A stretch of 64,000 bases of DNA from Allobosea sp. (GTDB taxonomy: Bacteria > Pseudomonadota > Alphaproteobacteria > Rhizobiales > Beijerinckiaceae). The notes beneath the pieces were generated by a model. That model searched no databases. It saw nothing but the letters and a program-made list of their open reading frames with translations, and was not told the DNA's origin. Made by a program: the position numbers and the translations under genes. Shown one piece after another: positions 23,104 through 31,456 of this stretch (position 1 is its first letter; the number at the start of each line of letters is the position of its first letter). Where the stretch lies: the NCBI RefSeq assembly GCF_017308075.1, contig NZ_JAFKFX010000033.1, positions 1-64,000 of the forward strand. The letters run 5' to 3'.

Positions 23104-24237
23104 ATGGCTACGATTCGAAAGCGCACCCTCCCCTCTGGCAAAGCCGTTTGGCAAGCGGACTACAAGGACGGCGGCGGGAAGCGCCGCCACCGCCAGTTCG
23201 CCAAGAAGTCCGACGCTGACGCGTTCCTAACTACAGCCCGTGGTGAAGTCGCCAAAGGGGTCCACGTCGCCGCCAGCGCCTCCGTAACCGTCGATGCGGC
23301 AGCGGAGGCATGGCTAGGGCACGCCGAGAAGATCGGACGCGAGCGGGCAACTGTGCGTCGCTATCGGGACTCGTACGAGAAGTACGTCAAACCCCGGCTG
23401 GGCGGCACGAAGCTATCGGCTGTGACCGCGCCGATGGTGCAGCGCCTAATCGACGATCTTACCGGCACGATGGCCCTGTCCTCGCTTAAGAAGGTTAAGG
23501 GCGCGGTCGTCTCATTGTTCAAGCACGCCGTTACACGCGGGCAGGCGGCTATCAATCCGGCACGCGATGTCATCCTGCCCGATAACAAGCGCACCGTGTC
23601 CCGCCCCGAGTACCCGACCAAGGCCGAGCTTCGCGCGATACTGGAGCACGCCATCCCCCGATGGCGCCCACTCTTCAGGCTGGCCACCGTGACAGGAATG
23701 CGAGCGTCGGAATTGCGGGGTCTGCTGTGGACAGATGTCGATCTTGAAGCTGGCGTTATCCACGTACGCAGGCGGGTCGATATGTTCAATCAGTTCGGGC
23801 CACCGAAGTCCAAGACCGGCACACGCGACATTCCGATCTCGCCGGCGACCGCCGAAATGCTGACCGCTTGGCAGGCCGAATGCCCGAAGTCCGATCTCGG
23901 GCTCGTCTTCCCCACGCTGGAAGGCGCCGTAACAAGCCACGCCAACATCCAGCACAGGGCATTCTGGCCGGCTCAGATCCGGGCCGGGGTGTCGGTTGAC
24001 ACCGGGGAGAAGGACAAACGCGGCAAGCCGATCATGGACGCCAAGTACAGCCTACATGCGCTGCGACACGCGGCTGCGGCACTGTTCATCGAGCAGGGTT
24101 TCGCGCCCAAGCGAGTGCAGGCGTTAATGGGGCACGCCAGTCTCCAGATGACCTACGACACGTACGGATATTTGTTTCCGAACGACGATGACGACCGGGC
24201 CAAGCTCGCGACTATGGAGTCCGCGCTGCTCGGCTAA
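23104..24237 (+). CDS. int: Tyrosine-type site-specific integrase
   Basis: 377 residues. N-terminal arm-binding region (ATIRKRTLPSGKAVWQADYK), SAM-like core-binding domain (about 60-165) and catalytic domain with Arg200 (TVTGMRASELRG), HALRHAAAALF (His, Arg), ALMGHASLQMTYDTYGYLF (His and nucleophilic Tyr). It would catalyse integration into tRNA-Thr(TGT), whose right repeat lies 80 bases downstream. The start at 23104 opens the conserved sequence; an upstream in-frame ATG at 23047 is less likely. A 14-bp piece of the att core (23078-23091) sits just before the start. Confidence 0.95.
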   Translation: MATIRKRTLPSGKAVWQADYKDGGGKRRHRQFAKKSDADAFLTTARGEVAKGVHVAASASVTVDAAAEAWLGHAEKIGRERATVRRYRDSYEKYVKPRLGGTKLSAVTAPMVQRLIDDLTGTMALSSLKKVKGAVVSLFKHAVTRGQAAINPARDVILPDNKRTVSRPEYPTKAELRAILEHAIPRWRPLFRLATVTGMRASELRGLLWTDVDLEAGVIHVRRRVDMFNQFGPPKSKTGTRDIPISPATAEMLTAWQAECPKSDLGLVFPTLEGAVTSHANIQHRAFWPAQIRAGVSVDTGEKDKRGKPIMDAKYSLHALRHAAAALFIEQGFAPKRVQALMGHASLQMTYDTYGYLFPNDDDDRAKLATMESALLG

Positions 24238-24246
24238 TTCCGCGCA

Positions 24247-24280
24247 ATGCAACAAGCTCCACGCAACACGAATGCAACGT
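24247..24280. promoter_or_regulatory. Right cluster of candidate integrase arm-type sites
   Basis: ATGCAACAA (24247-24255), ACGCAACAC (24261-24269) and ATGCAACGT (24272-24280), variants of the left-end word ATGCAACAC, between the integrase stop and the right att repeat. Confidence 0.55.
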
Positions 24281-24315
24281 ACATCCAAATTCATGAATTA
24301 AATCATATACTTAAT

Positions 24316-24366
24316 GCGGTTTTGTAAACCGAAGGTCGGGAGTTCGATCCTCTCCGCCGGCACCAT
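24316..24366 (+). repeat. Right attachment repeat (attR core, tRNA-Thr 3' half)
   Basis: Identical to 6681-6731. It carries the tRNA-Thr anticodon arm to CCA without a 5' half, so it is a pseudo-tRNA fragment marking the right end of the element. Confidence 0.95.
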
Positions 24367-24705
24367 TCTTCCCGCATCCCTGCCGAGCGATACTGCGGGC
24401 CTGGCCTGGGCTTTCCCGGCTTGGGCCGGCTTTCGGCAGCATTTCGCCCCGGGAATGTCGACAGAACCGCAGGCCTCCGCGCCGCCGCGGAATCCCTGCG
24501 TGAGCATCCCGATCCCACGCCGCCGCGAGCGGCTGGCGAGGCGCTTCCGCACCTTCGTTTCAAGCCCTCGGCGCGCGCCCTCCGTATAGGATTTGCGGCG
24601 AAGCCATCTTTTCGCCTTGCGCCAAATCTAGATGCAGCGCCGAGACGGTTCGGCCAGACCAGGATTTGGTGGCCTGAGCTTCCATTCCCCCTTGTAGAGT
24701 AGAGC
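24367..24705. other. Intergenic region right of the element
   Basis: This 339-bp chromosomal gap, originally directly downstream of tRNA-Thr, shows no gene, repeat or strong hairpin. Confidence 0.5.
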
Positions 24706-25125
24706 ATGCGTCGCGTTGTTTTGGCTGCACTCGTTGCGGCATCCGTACCCGTTTACGCCCAGGCGAATACCCCCACCGACAAGATCTCGTTTCAGCCCCA
24801 GGTCAAAGGCTTATCCTGTCTCAAGCCTGAGACACTGGCCATGATCAAGGAGCTGGTCGACAAGATCGGTCCGATCCAGATCACCTCCACCTGCGGCGGC
24901 CGCCATGCAAGGCGCTCTCAGCACTATCGCGGCAATGCCATCGACTTCCGGCCGCTGGCGACCTCGACCCGCAAGGCGGTCGCTGCGACCAAGGCCCTCG
25001 CCAGCACCGGCGGCGTCGGCTCCTATCCGAACGGGCTGATCCACGCCGATGTCGGGGATCGCGAAATCTCCTGGTATGGCCACAAGCGCGCCAAGCGCCA
25101 GGTCGCCTACGTCGCCCGCCGCTAG
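24706..25125 (+). CDS. Exported M15-like peptidase (D,D-carboxypeptidase family)
   Basis: 139 residues with signal peptide (MRRVVLAALVAASVPVYAQA). The mature part has the M15/DUF882 zinc signature: SQHYRGNAIDFR supplies His and Asp, and GLIHADVG the second His. ITSTCGGRHA earlier matches the substrate-cleft strand. Related small proteins trim peptidoglycan or are of unknown role. Stands alone. Confidence 0.78.
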   Translation: MRRVVLAALVAASVPVYAQANTPTDKISFQPQVKGLSCLKPETLAMIKELVDKIGPIQITSTCGGRHARRSQHYRGNAIDFRPLATSTRKAVAATKALASTGGVGSYPNGLIHADVGDREISWYGHKRAKRQVAYVARR

Positions 25126-25382
25126 ATCATCCCGAGCGAAACGGGCACCGGTTCGCGCGAGGAAAATCCGATAGCATGAAAGATCAAGGCGTTTCCGCGC
25201 TTCGGCGAAACGCGGAAATGCCTTGGCCTGCCCTGATCGTTCGCGCTGGTCGCGGCGTTCCATCACGGTTGCGCGCCCGCCTTTCCGGAATGGCGTGCGC
25301 ACCCCGCCCCTGCCCGCAGAAATTCGCAGGAAACGTACTCTGTCGTATAGCTCTCCGCCCGAATCGCGCCGGAGAGCGTTCC

Positions 25383-25595
25383 ATGCCGAAGCTTTGCAAG
25401 TTCACCTCGCCGATCGACGGCAAGCCGGTCTATGTCAATCCCGCTCAGGTCAGCGTCGTCTACACCCACAGGGGCGCACCGCCCGACACCATCATCGGTT
25501 TCGGCAAGGACTTCATGCTCGGCGTCAAGGAAAGCCTCGACGAGGCCGTGACCATGCTCGACACGGCGATGAGCGAGGACGGACGGAAAGGCTAG
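25383..25595 (+). CDS. Small conserved protein, FlbD-like
   Basis: 70 residues (MPKLCKFTSPIDGKPVYVNP, then FMLGVKESLDEAVTMLD). The arrangement of YVNP, a short strand and VKESLDEAV resembles the FlbD flagellar family, but the rest differs and no flagellar genes are near. The ATG at 25383 follows GGAGAG; the longer frame from 25176 is unsupported. Confidence 0.65.
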   Translation: MPKLCKFTSPIDGKPVYVNPAQVSVVYTHRGAPPDTIIGFGKDFMLGVKESLDEAVTMLDTAMSEDGRKG

Positions 25596-25744
25596 CCTCC
25601 CCCCGATCCGACGGTCGCCATGGTCCGAAAGCGGCGTGAGGCCGAGCCATCGCTTGGCGGACCGGACAGACGGCCATAGATTCCTGCGGAGCCGGCCTGG
25701 AATTTGCGTGGCCGGCGGCGTGCTGAACGGAGCGCCCCGAAACG

Positions 25745-26158
25745 ATGACCTCTGTCGAGCGGCGCGAGAAGCTCCTGGCTCTCGCAGAGCAATGCGAAAC
25801 CACCGGTCGCCCCGACCGCAATCTCGACGCCGAGATCTACGAGGCGCTGGGCTACACCGTGCGTCGCAAGCCGACGCTGCTGGCTGGGCCACGCACGCCA
25901 CCGGGCGGCATCTACCAGCAGGGCGCACTCTGGAAGGCGATCGGCAAGATCAGCGCCGAGATCGACGTCGCCGTCGGCGTGCTCCGGCAGAAGGCGCCCG
26001 ACTGGAACTGGAGCCTGCATTCCATCGTCGCCGAGGAACAGTCCTTCGAGGCGCTGGTCGCCGGCTCGAGCGGCCATGGCGCGCTCGCCTCGCTCGCCCT
26101 CTGCGCCGCCCTGCTCAAAGCCTTCGCGGCGCGCGGCGGCAAGATCACGGAAAGTTGA
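25745..26158 (+). CDS. Conserved hypothetical protein of a phage-like type
   Basis: 137 residues. An N-terminal helix (REKLLALAEQCETTGRPDRN), LDAEIYEALGYTVRRKP and a C-terminal ALASLALCAALLKAFAARGG follow the plan of small proteins common in phages and genomes of this order (role unknown). It lies outside the att repeats, so it belongs to the chromosome or to an older insertion. Confidence 0.65.
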   Translation: MTSVERREKLLALAEQCETTGRPDRNLDAEIYEALGYTVRRKPTLLAGPRTPPGGIYQQGALWKAIGKISAEIDVAVGVLRQKAPDWNWSLHSIVAEEQSFEALVAGSSGHGALASLALCAALLKAFAARGGKITES

Positions 26159-26300
26159 CCCTGCGCCAACCGGCGGCGGTTGAAGCCGTCGCTCCGCCCG
26201 CTAGTTTGCTGCTCAGGCTGAGCCCAGCCCAGGACACGTTTCCGGATGGCGGGCAGCGTCACCGGGGAGGCGTGCCCTCACTCACCGGTGGAGCCCGATC

Positions 26301-27287
26301 ATGACCTGTTTGGACCTTTCGCGCCGCACCCTGATGGCGGGTGCCGGCGCGCTCGCGGCAGCTTCTACCCTCGACCTGCCTTTCGGTATCGCCCCGGCCC
26401 ATGCGCAAGGAGCCCCCGTGAACCAGAATCCTGGCTTCTATCGCTACAAGGTCGGCGACATCACCGTCACCGCCATCAATGACGGCTTCGCCAGGCGCCC
26501 GCTCGAAGGCTTCGTCCGCAATGCCGAGCTCGCCGACGTCAGGAAGGCGATGGAGCAGGCCTATCTGCCGAACGACGCGCTCTCGATCTCCTTCACCACC
26601 CTCGCCATCCAGGCCGGCGGCAAGCTTGCCCTGATCGACACCGGCAATGGCGATTCCGGTGCACCGACATCCGGCGCCTGGATGAAGAATTTCCGCGCCG
26701 CCGGCTTCGATCCGAAGGACGTCTCCTCGGTGGTGTTCAGCCATTTCCATGGCGACCACATCAACGGCTTCCGGCTCAAGGACGGCACGGCCGTCTTCCC
26801 CAATGCCGAAGTGATGGTGCCAGCCGCCGAATGGGCCTTCTGGATGGACGACGCCAAGGCGAGCGCCGCTCCGGACGCGATGAAAGGCGCCTTCGCCGGC
26901 GTACGCCGCGTCTTCGGCCCGGTCGCCAAGGATGTGAAGCAGTTCGAGGCCGGCAAGGAGATCCTGCCCGGCATCACCGCGGTCGCCGCCCCCGGCCACA
27001 CGCCCGGCCACACGGTCTTCGCCGTCGCCTCCGGCACCGGCAAGCTGATGATCATGTCGGACACCACCAACCATCCGGCCCTGTTCGTCCGCAATCCCGA
27101 CTGGTCGGCGGTTTTCGACATGGACGGCCCGCAGGCGGCCGCCACCCGCCGCAAGCTGCTCGACATGGTCTCGGCCGAGAAGATGCAGGTCGCCTTCTAT
27201 CACGCCCCGTTCCCGGCCACCGGCCACATCGCCAAGGATGGCAACGGCTTCGAGCTGGTGCCGGTACAGTGGAGCAGCGCGATCTGA
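26301..27287 (+). CDS. Tat-exported metallo-beta-lactamase-fold hydrolase
   Basis: 328 residues. The N-terminus carries a twin-arginine signal (LSRRTLMAGAGALAAASTLD, cleavage near AHAQG). The MBL fold follows with metal motif SHFHGDHINGF, a GHTPGH histidine, MSDTTNHPA and the final His in FYHAPFPATGH. Substrate unknown; many such periplasmic enzymes are lactonases or sulfatase-like hydrolases. An intrinsic terminator follows. Confidence 0.88.
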   Translation: MTCLDLSRRTLMAGAGALAAASTLDLPFGIAPAHAQGAPVNQNPGFYRYKVGDITVTAINDGFARRPLEGFVRNAELADVRKAMEQAYLPNDALSISFTTLAIQAGGKLALIDTGNGDSGAPTSGAWMKNFRAAGFDPKDVSSVVFSHFHGDHINGFRLKDGTAVFPNAEVMVPAAEWAFWMDDAKASAAPDAMKGAFAGVRRVFGPVAKDVKQFEAGKEILPGITAVAAPGHTPGHTVFAVASGTGKLMIMSDTTNHPALFVRNPDWSAVFDMDGPQAAATRRKLLDMVSAEKMQVAFYHAPFPATGHIAKDGNGFELVPVQWSSAI

Positions 27288-27310
27288 AATCGGCGCAATG
27301 ACGATCCTCC

Positions 27311-27340
27311 GGCCGGGGCCAACGCCCCGGCCTTTTCTTT
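27311..27340 (+). terminator. Intrinsic terminator after the MBL hydrolase
   Basis: Stem GGCCGGGG/CCCCGGCC, six-base loop, then TTTTCTTTT. Confidence 0.92.
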
Positions 27341-27468
27341 TGGCGCCATGGCTCGCGATCCGCCGCCGGACCATGCTATGGCGGGGTTCGACTGGCGGCT
27401 GGGAGGATGGCGCTAGGTATGGCACGGATTTTCGCGCAGCGCATGCGCTCTCCTGAAGTGTTTCCGCG

Positions 27469-28242
27469 ATGACCGAACGCCGCGGCACCATCGCCTTCGT
27501 CGCCAGCGAGACGCCCGAGGCCCAGGCTGCGCGCTCTAAGCTGGTCGAGCGCTATGGCGACGCCGATCCCGATGTGGCGGATATCGTCGTCGCCCTCGGC
27601 GGCGATGGGCTGATGCTGCAGACGCTGCATCGTTTCATGGGGACCGCCAAGCCGATCTACGGCATGAATCGCGGCTCGGTCGGCTTCCTGATGAACGAAT
27701 TCAAGGAACGCGGCCTGCGCAAGCGGCTCGAAGCGGCGCAGCGCAGCGTCGTACACCCGCTGGTGATGACCGCGATCGACCGCGACGGCCACAAGGTCGA
27801 GGCCCGCGCCATCAACGAGGTCTCGCTGCTGCGCCGCTCCTATCAGGCGGCGAAACTGCGCCTCTCCGTCGATGGTCAGGTCCGGCTGGAGGAACTCGTC
27901 GCCGACGGCGTGCTCCTGGCGACGCCGGCTGGCTCGACCGCCTATAATCTCTCGGCCAATGGCCCGATCCTGCCGCTCGATGCGCCGCTCCTGGCCCTGA
28001 CGCCGCTCTCGCCCTTCCGGCCGCGACGCTGGCGCGGCGCGCTCCTGCCCGACCAGGCGCAGGTGACGATCGAGGTGCTGGAGGCGCAGAAGCGGCCGGT
28101 CAGCGCCGTCGCCGATCATATCCAGATCGAGAACGTCATCTCGGTCGCGATCGCGATCGACCGCAGCGTCGACCTCGTCATGCTGCACGATCCCGGCCAT
28201 AGCCTGGACGAGCGCATCTTGCGGGAACAGTTCGGGTATTGA
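27469..28242 (+). CDS. nadK: NAD kinase
   Basis: 257 residues, cytoplasmic, makes NADP from NAD and ATP. The family motifs are [14 protein letters not shown] (GGDG), [29 protein letters not shown] and [20 protein letters not shown]. Length matches the short alphaproteobacterial form. Confidence 0.95.
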   Translation: MTERRGTIAFVASETPEAQAARSKLVERYGDADPDVADIVVALGGDGLMLQTLHRFMGTAKPIYGMNRGSVGFLMNEFKERGLRKRLEAAQRSVVHPLVMTAIDRDGHKVEARAINEVSLLRRSYQAAKLRLSVDGQVRLEELVADGVLLATPAGSTAYNLSANGPILPLDAPLLALTPLSPFRPRRWRGALLPDQAQVTIEVLEAQKRPVSAVADHIQIENVISVAIAIDRSVDLVMLHDPGHSLDERILREQFGY

Positions 28243-28249
28243 GGTTTCC

Positions 28250-28356
28250 CGTCATTCCCGGGCGAAGCGCAGCGCAGACCCGGGAATCTCCGTAAAGACA
28301 GGCGCCGACTGGAGCTTCCTCCGGCCTGAGATGCTCGGGCCAAGCCCGGGCATGAC
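28250..28356. repeat. Intergenic mosaic inverted repeat (copy 1)
   Basis: Begins CGTCATTCCCGGG, continues with GAAGCGCAGCGCAGACCCGGG and ends with AAGCCCGGGCATGACG; palindromic over about 100 bases. Related copies are at 46573, 48341, 54730, 56689 and 61282. Confidence 0.65.
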
Positions 28357-28366
28357 GCGCTCCAGG

Positions 28367-29581
28367 CTACGCGACCTCGCGCAGATCGCCGAGTTCGAGC
28401 TCGACCAGGAATTGCGGATCGGCCTCGACCAGCAGCGCCAGAGCCGCATCGTCGGCGAGCGAATCGGCGAGCCCCCTCGCCTCCTCGCGAGCGGCCTCCG
28501 CGTCGAGACGGCGCAGCAGCGCCATCAGCGCATGCGTCTCGGCACCTTCCAGGCCGTCGCAGGCGATCAGCACCTCGGCGAGCAGCGTCCGGTTGATGCC
28601 GCTCGCGCCGGAGGCGGCAGCGTAGCCGCCGCGCTTCAGCGCCGCCACGACCGCAGCGAAAGCCGGCAGTAGCACGGCCGGCATCGCGGCCCGGCGATAG
28701 AGCGCCTTCAGCCCCGAGCCGTTCCTGTCCCAGAGCAGCGCCCGCACGCGCCCCAGCGGCAGCTCGGAAAGCGTCGCGAACGCGGCTTCCGCCAGTGCGG
28801 GCTCGCCGCTCAGCAGCGAGCGCAGGATCACGCCCGGCGTCAGCCGTCCGGTCTCGCGCAGGCATTCGACGATCGCCGGCGCGTCGCTCTCCTCGCCGCC
28901 GGCGGCGAGCGCCACGGCGACGCGCTCGGTCGCCTCGCGCGCAAGCCGCGCGCTGCGTTCCTCGGTCAGCCAGCCGCAACCGGCCACGAAGGCGGCCAGT
29001 GCATCCGACACCTTGGCGGCGATGGCCTGGCGCAGGCCCGTCGGCAGATCGAGCCGTGCCAGCAGGGCCTCGCGCACCGCTCCGGATTCGCCCTCGCGCT
29101 CGAAAATGCGCTCGAGCGAAAATTCCGGAATCTCGGCCGTCGGATTGGCGAGCAGCGCGAGCAGCGCCTCCTCGACACCGACCTCGGCCAGAGCAGCCGC
29201 GACCCCCAGCGGCAGATGCGGCCGCTGGGCGATGGCGCGCTGAGCCAGCCCGTCGCCGATCGCCGCGGCATCGACGAGATCGGCCTCGCCGAGCACCGGC
29301 GACTGGGCCAGCAGCAAGGCGGCGATGTCGCTCTGCTCGGCGATCAATGCGAGCACGAGGGTGCGCGGCGCACCGCTCGCCCCGGCGAGTTCCTCGGCGA
29401 GCGCCCGCCGCACCAGCGGCGAAGGATCGTCGACCAGCGAGATCAGCGCCGTCTCGGCCTCGCGCCGGTCCTCGGGCGACATCGCCGAGCGCAGATAGGC
29501 ACCGGCCAGCGCCGCAGCGCCGGCGGCGCGCGCCTCGGCCGGAGCGGTGCGGGCCCAGAGAAGGAAACGGCGTACGATCAT
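28367..29581 (-). CDS. DUF2336 domain-containing protein
   Basis: 404 residues, Ala/Leu-rich helical repeats resembling HEAT repeats (LISLVDDPSPLVRRALAEEL, SLERIFEREGESGAVREALL). DUF2336 proteins are frequent in Caulobacterales/Hyphomicrobiales; role unknown, sometimes linked to cell-cycle or surface functions. It overlaps the upstream transglycosylase gene (ATGA), so both are probably one operon. Confidence 0.85.
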   Translation of the reverse strand: MIVRRFLLWARTAPAEARAAGAAALAGAYLRSAMSPEDRREAETALISLVDDPSPLVRRALAEELAGASGAPRTLVLALIAEQSDIAALLLAQSPVLGEADLVDAAAIGDGLAQRAIAQRPHLPLGVAAALAEVGVEEALLALLANPTAEIPEFSLERIFEREGESGAVREALLARLDLPTGLRQAIAAKVSDALAAFVAGCGWLTEERSARLAREATERVAVALAAGGEESDAPAIVECLRETGRLTPGVILRSLLSGEPALAEAAFATLSELPLGRVRALLWDRNGSGLKALYRRAAMPAVLLPAFAAVVAALKRGGYAAASGASGINRTLLAEVLIACDGLEGAETHALMALLRRLDAEAAREEARGLADSLADDAALALLVEADPQFLVELELGDLREVA

Positions 29582-30711
29582 CCGCGCCTGCCATGCGTCA
29601 TGAAGGTGCTCAGATCGAGCGGGCCGCGGCGAGCCGGAGATGACCGCACTGCCTTGTCCGCCACCGTCGCGACGGCCGGCTGGCTGTCGGCGGCGAGTTC
29701 GCGGGGCCGCGCCGGCGGCAATGGCGCGCGCATCGCGACAGGCGCCTGGGTGGCGGCCTGGGTTTCGCCCGCAGCCGCCGCGTTCGCGACAGCCTCGCCC
29801 TCCGCCGCGGCGCCGCGGCGCGGGAAATAGCGCGTGGCGGGGTCGGCATCGGCTGCACGCGAGGCACCGCCGCTGCGCGGCGTCGTCCAGAGATCGGCGA
29901 CGGCGCGCGAAACCGGCGTGCGCGGCCCCTCGGTCGAGAACAATCCGATCAACCCCTTGGCGCGCCCCGGCGCCAGCGCGGCGGCGATCGGCACCACCGC
30001 CGGCTCGGACGCATAGGCCGTCGCGCTCGTCCCATTGGGGCGGGCCTGCGCCAGCATCGCGCCGCTCGACGCCGCGACCTGGGTGTTGGCATGGCTGGCC
30101 GCGAGCACGCCATAGACCTCCTGGACGCTGCGCGCCCGGCCGCTCTTGTCGAAGAAGATCGCCCTGTTGGCCGCGGCGGCTTCCGGAAACTGGCTGGCAG
30201 CCGAGCGGCCGGGATCGCTGCTCGCGGTCCGGATCAGGTCGCTGGCGCCGCGCGCACCCAGCACATGGGCGATGTAGAGCTCGCCGGCATGCGGCTGGCG
30301 ACCGAGTGCCGCGCCGAGCTGCTCGCCATTCTTCTGGGTCAGGGCGCCGGCCATCACGGCCGCGACCTGCGGATCGTTGCGCAATTGCAGGATTTTTTCG
30401 CGCATGGCCGGATCGGAGACAGTCAGGCGGCCATTCTCGCTTTCGCTGATCGCGCCGGCATAATTGGCCATGCCCTGCTTCGGGCCTTCCTGGCGCATGA
30501 TCGAGAGCCAGGTCTGCTCGATGAACTGGAACAGCCCGGTCGCGCTCGAAGCGCGCGCCTTGGCATCGGGCTCGAGCGAGGATTCACGTTGCGCCGTCTT
30601 CAGCAGATAGTCGAAACCGGCACCGGTCCGGTCGGCGCCCTGCTTGATGGCGCTGACGACCGGATTGACGGGCGTTGTCTCGCGGGTGCTCGGCGTGCTG
30701 AAAAGGAACAT
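29578..30711 (-). CDS. Lytic transglycosylase-like (SLT domain) protein
   Basis: 377 residues. The SLT fold is in the first 120: FDYLLKTAQRESSLEPDAKA with the catalytic Glu, then SSATGLFQFIEQTWLSIM and AHVLGARGASDLIR. The C-terminal 200 residues are a Pro/Ala-rich low-complexity tail. No signal peptide is evident at the chosen ATG, so export is uncertain; flagellar-type exported SltF-like proteins are one analogy. Forms an operon with DUF2336. Confidence 0.82.
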   Translation of the reverse strand: MFLFSTPSTRETTPVNPVVSAIKQGADRTGAGFDYLLKTAQRESSLEPDAKARASSATGLFQFIEQTWLSIMRQEGPKQGMANYAGAISESENGRLTVSDPAMREKILQLRNDPQVAAVMAGALTQKNGEQLGAALGRQPHAGELYIAHVLGARGASDLIRTASSDPGRSAASQFPEAAAANRAIFFDKSGRARSVQEVYGVLAASHANTQVAASSGAMLAQARPNGTSATAYASEPAVVPIAAALAPGRAKGLIGLFSTEGPRTPVSRAVADLWTTPRSGGASRAADADPATRYFPRRGAAAEGEAVANAAAAGETQAATQAPVAMRAPLPPARPRELAADSQPAVATVADKAVRSSPARRGPLDLSTFMTHGRRG

Positions 30712-30961
30712 GAAAACCACTCGGGCTGCAGCCGCTCCGATCGGGCGGAAGCACCTGAGAAGACTGGACCGATTATGGTAAGCGAACCGTTAAAGCGCCT
30801 GCCGTGAGCCGGCTTGCGGACGCAGAAAAAGGCCTGGAGCATGCTGCGAAAGAGGGGCGACGGCTTTTCACGCCAAGCATGCTCTAAATCATGAGAATCG
30901 ATCACGTTATCTGCAGTTTGACGTTTCCGTCCGAATGCAGCGCGATCTTGGGAGCAGGATG

Positions 30962-31456
30962 ATGACGGAACCGAAACGACATAAGCGCGGCGGGCTCTAT
31001 TTCGAGGACTTCACGGTCGGCGCCTCGATCGAGCACGGCCTGACCCGCACGGTCACGCAGATGGACAACATGTTGTTCTCCAACATGACCCTGAACCCGC
31101 AACCCCTTCATATCGATGCGCATTTCTGCGCGACCGAGACCGAATGGGGCAAGCCGCTGATGAACTCGCTGTTCACGCTCGGCCTGATGATCGGCATCTC
31201 CGTCAACGACACCACCGTCGGCACCACGATCGGCAATCTCGGCATGACCGACGTGACCTTCCCCGCCCCGCTCTTCGAGGGCGACACCATCAACTGCGTC
31301 ACCGAGATCGTCGCCAAGCGCGAGTCGAAATCGCGGCCCGACGCCGGCATCGTCGAGTTCCACCATCGCGCCTTCAAGCAGGACGGCACGCTGGTGGCCC
31401 AGTGCCGTCGCCAGGCCTTCATGAAGAAGCGGCCGGCAGAAGGGGGACAGGCCTGA
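30962..31456 (+). CDS. MaoC family acyl-CoA dehydratase
   Basis: 164 residues, hot-dog fold. FEDFTVGASIEHGLTRTVTQ and LNPQPLHIDAHFCATETEWG form the hydratase-2-like site region; PLMNSLFTLGLMIGISVNDT is the central helix. It shares one base with the following CoA-ester lyase gene, which suggests consecutive steps, as in itaconate/citramalate or mesaconate type CoA pathways (inference). Confidence 0.88.
   Translation: MTEPKRHKRGGLYFEDFTVGASIEHGLTRTVTQMDNMLFSNMTLNPQPLHIDAHFCATETEWGKPLMNSLFTLGLMIGISVNDTTVGTTIGNLGMTDVTFPAPLFEGDTINCVTEIVAKRESKSRPDAGIVEFHHRAFKQDGTLVAQCRRQAFMKKRPAEGGQA

Larger units (their letters stand above)
6681..24366. mobile_element. 17.7-kb integrated element: head-only HK97-type prophage or capsid-forming satellite
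   Basis: Exact 51-bp direct repeats bound the element, which inserted at tRNA-Thr with a tyrosine integrase at the right end. Right to left on the minus strand: AlpA-like regulator, SpoVG-like protein, RecA-fold helicase, unknown protein, structured leader, HTH-like protein, portal, protease, capsid, 127-aa protein, HNH, connector, TerS, TerL, chaperone, gp10-like, tape measure, 55-aa protein. The left end has a DUF669 gene and a plus-strand set beginning with an HTH regulator. No tail tube, tail tip, fibre or lysis gene was recognised. Every head gene looks full length, so the absence is not simple decay. Confidence 0.9.

Noticed and set aside
6681-24366. Gene transfer agent cluster
   Set aside because: The TAC_11 and gp10 types recall GTAs, but integrase, att repeats, helicase and regulators show a mobile element.
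6681-24366. Ordinary complete prophage
   Set aside because: Too short, and no tail tube, tip, fibre or lysis genes were recognised.
26259-27491. 410-codon minus-strand ORF opposite the MBL hydrolase
   Set aside because: Shadow of the recognised gene; no family pattern or ribosome site.
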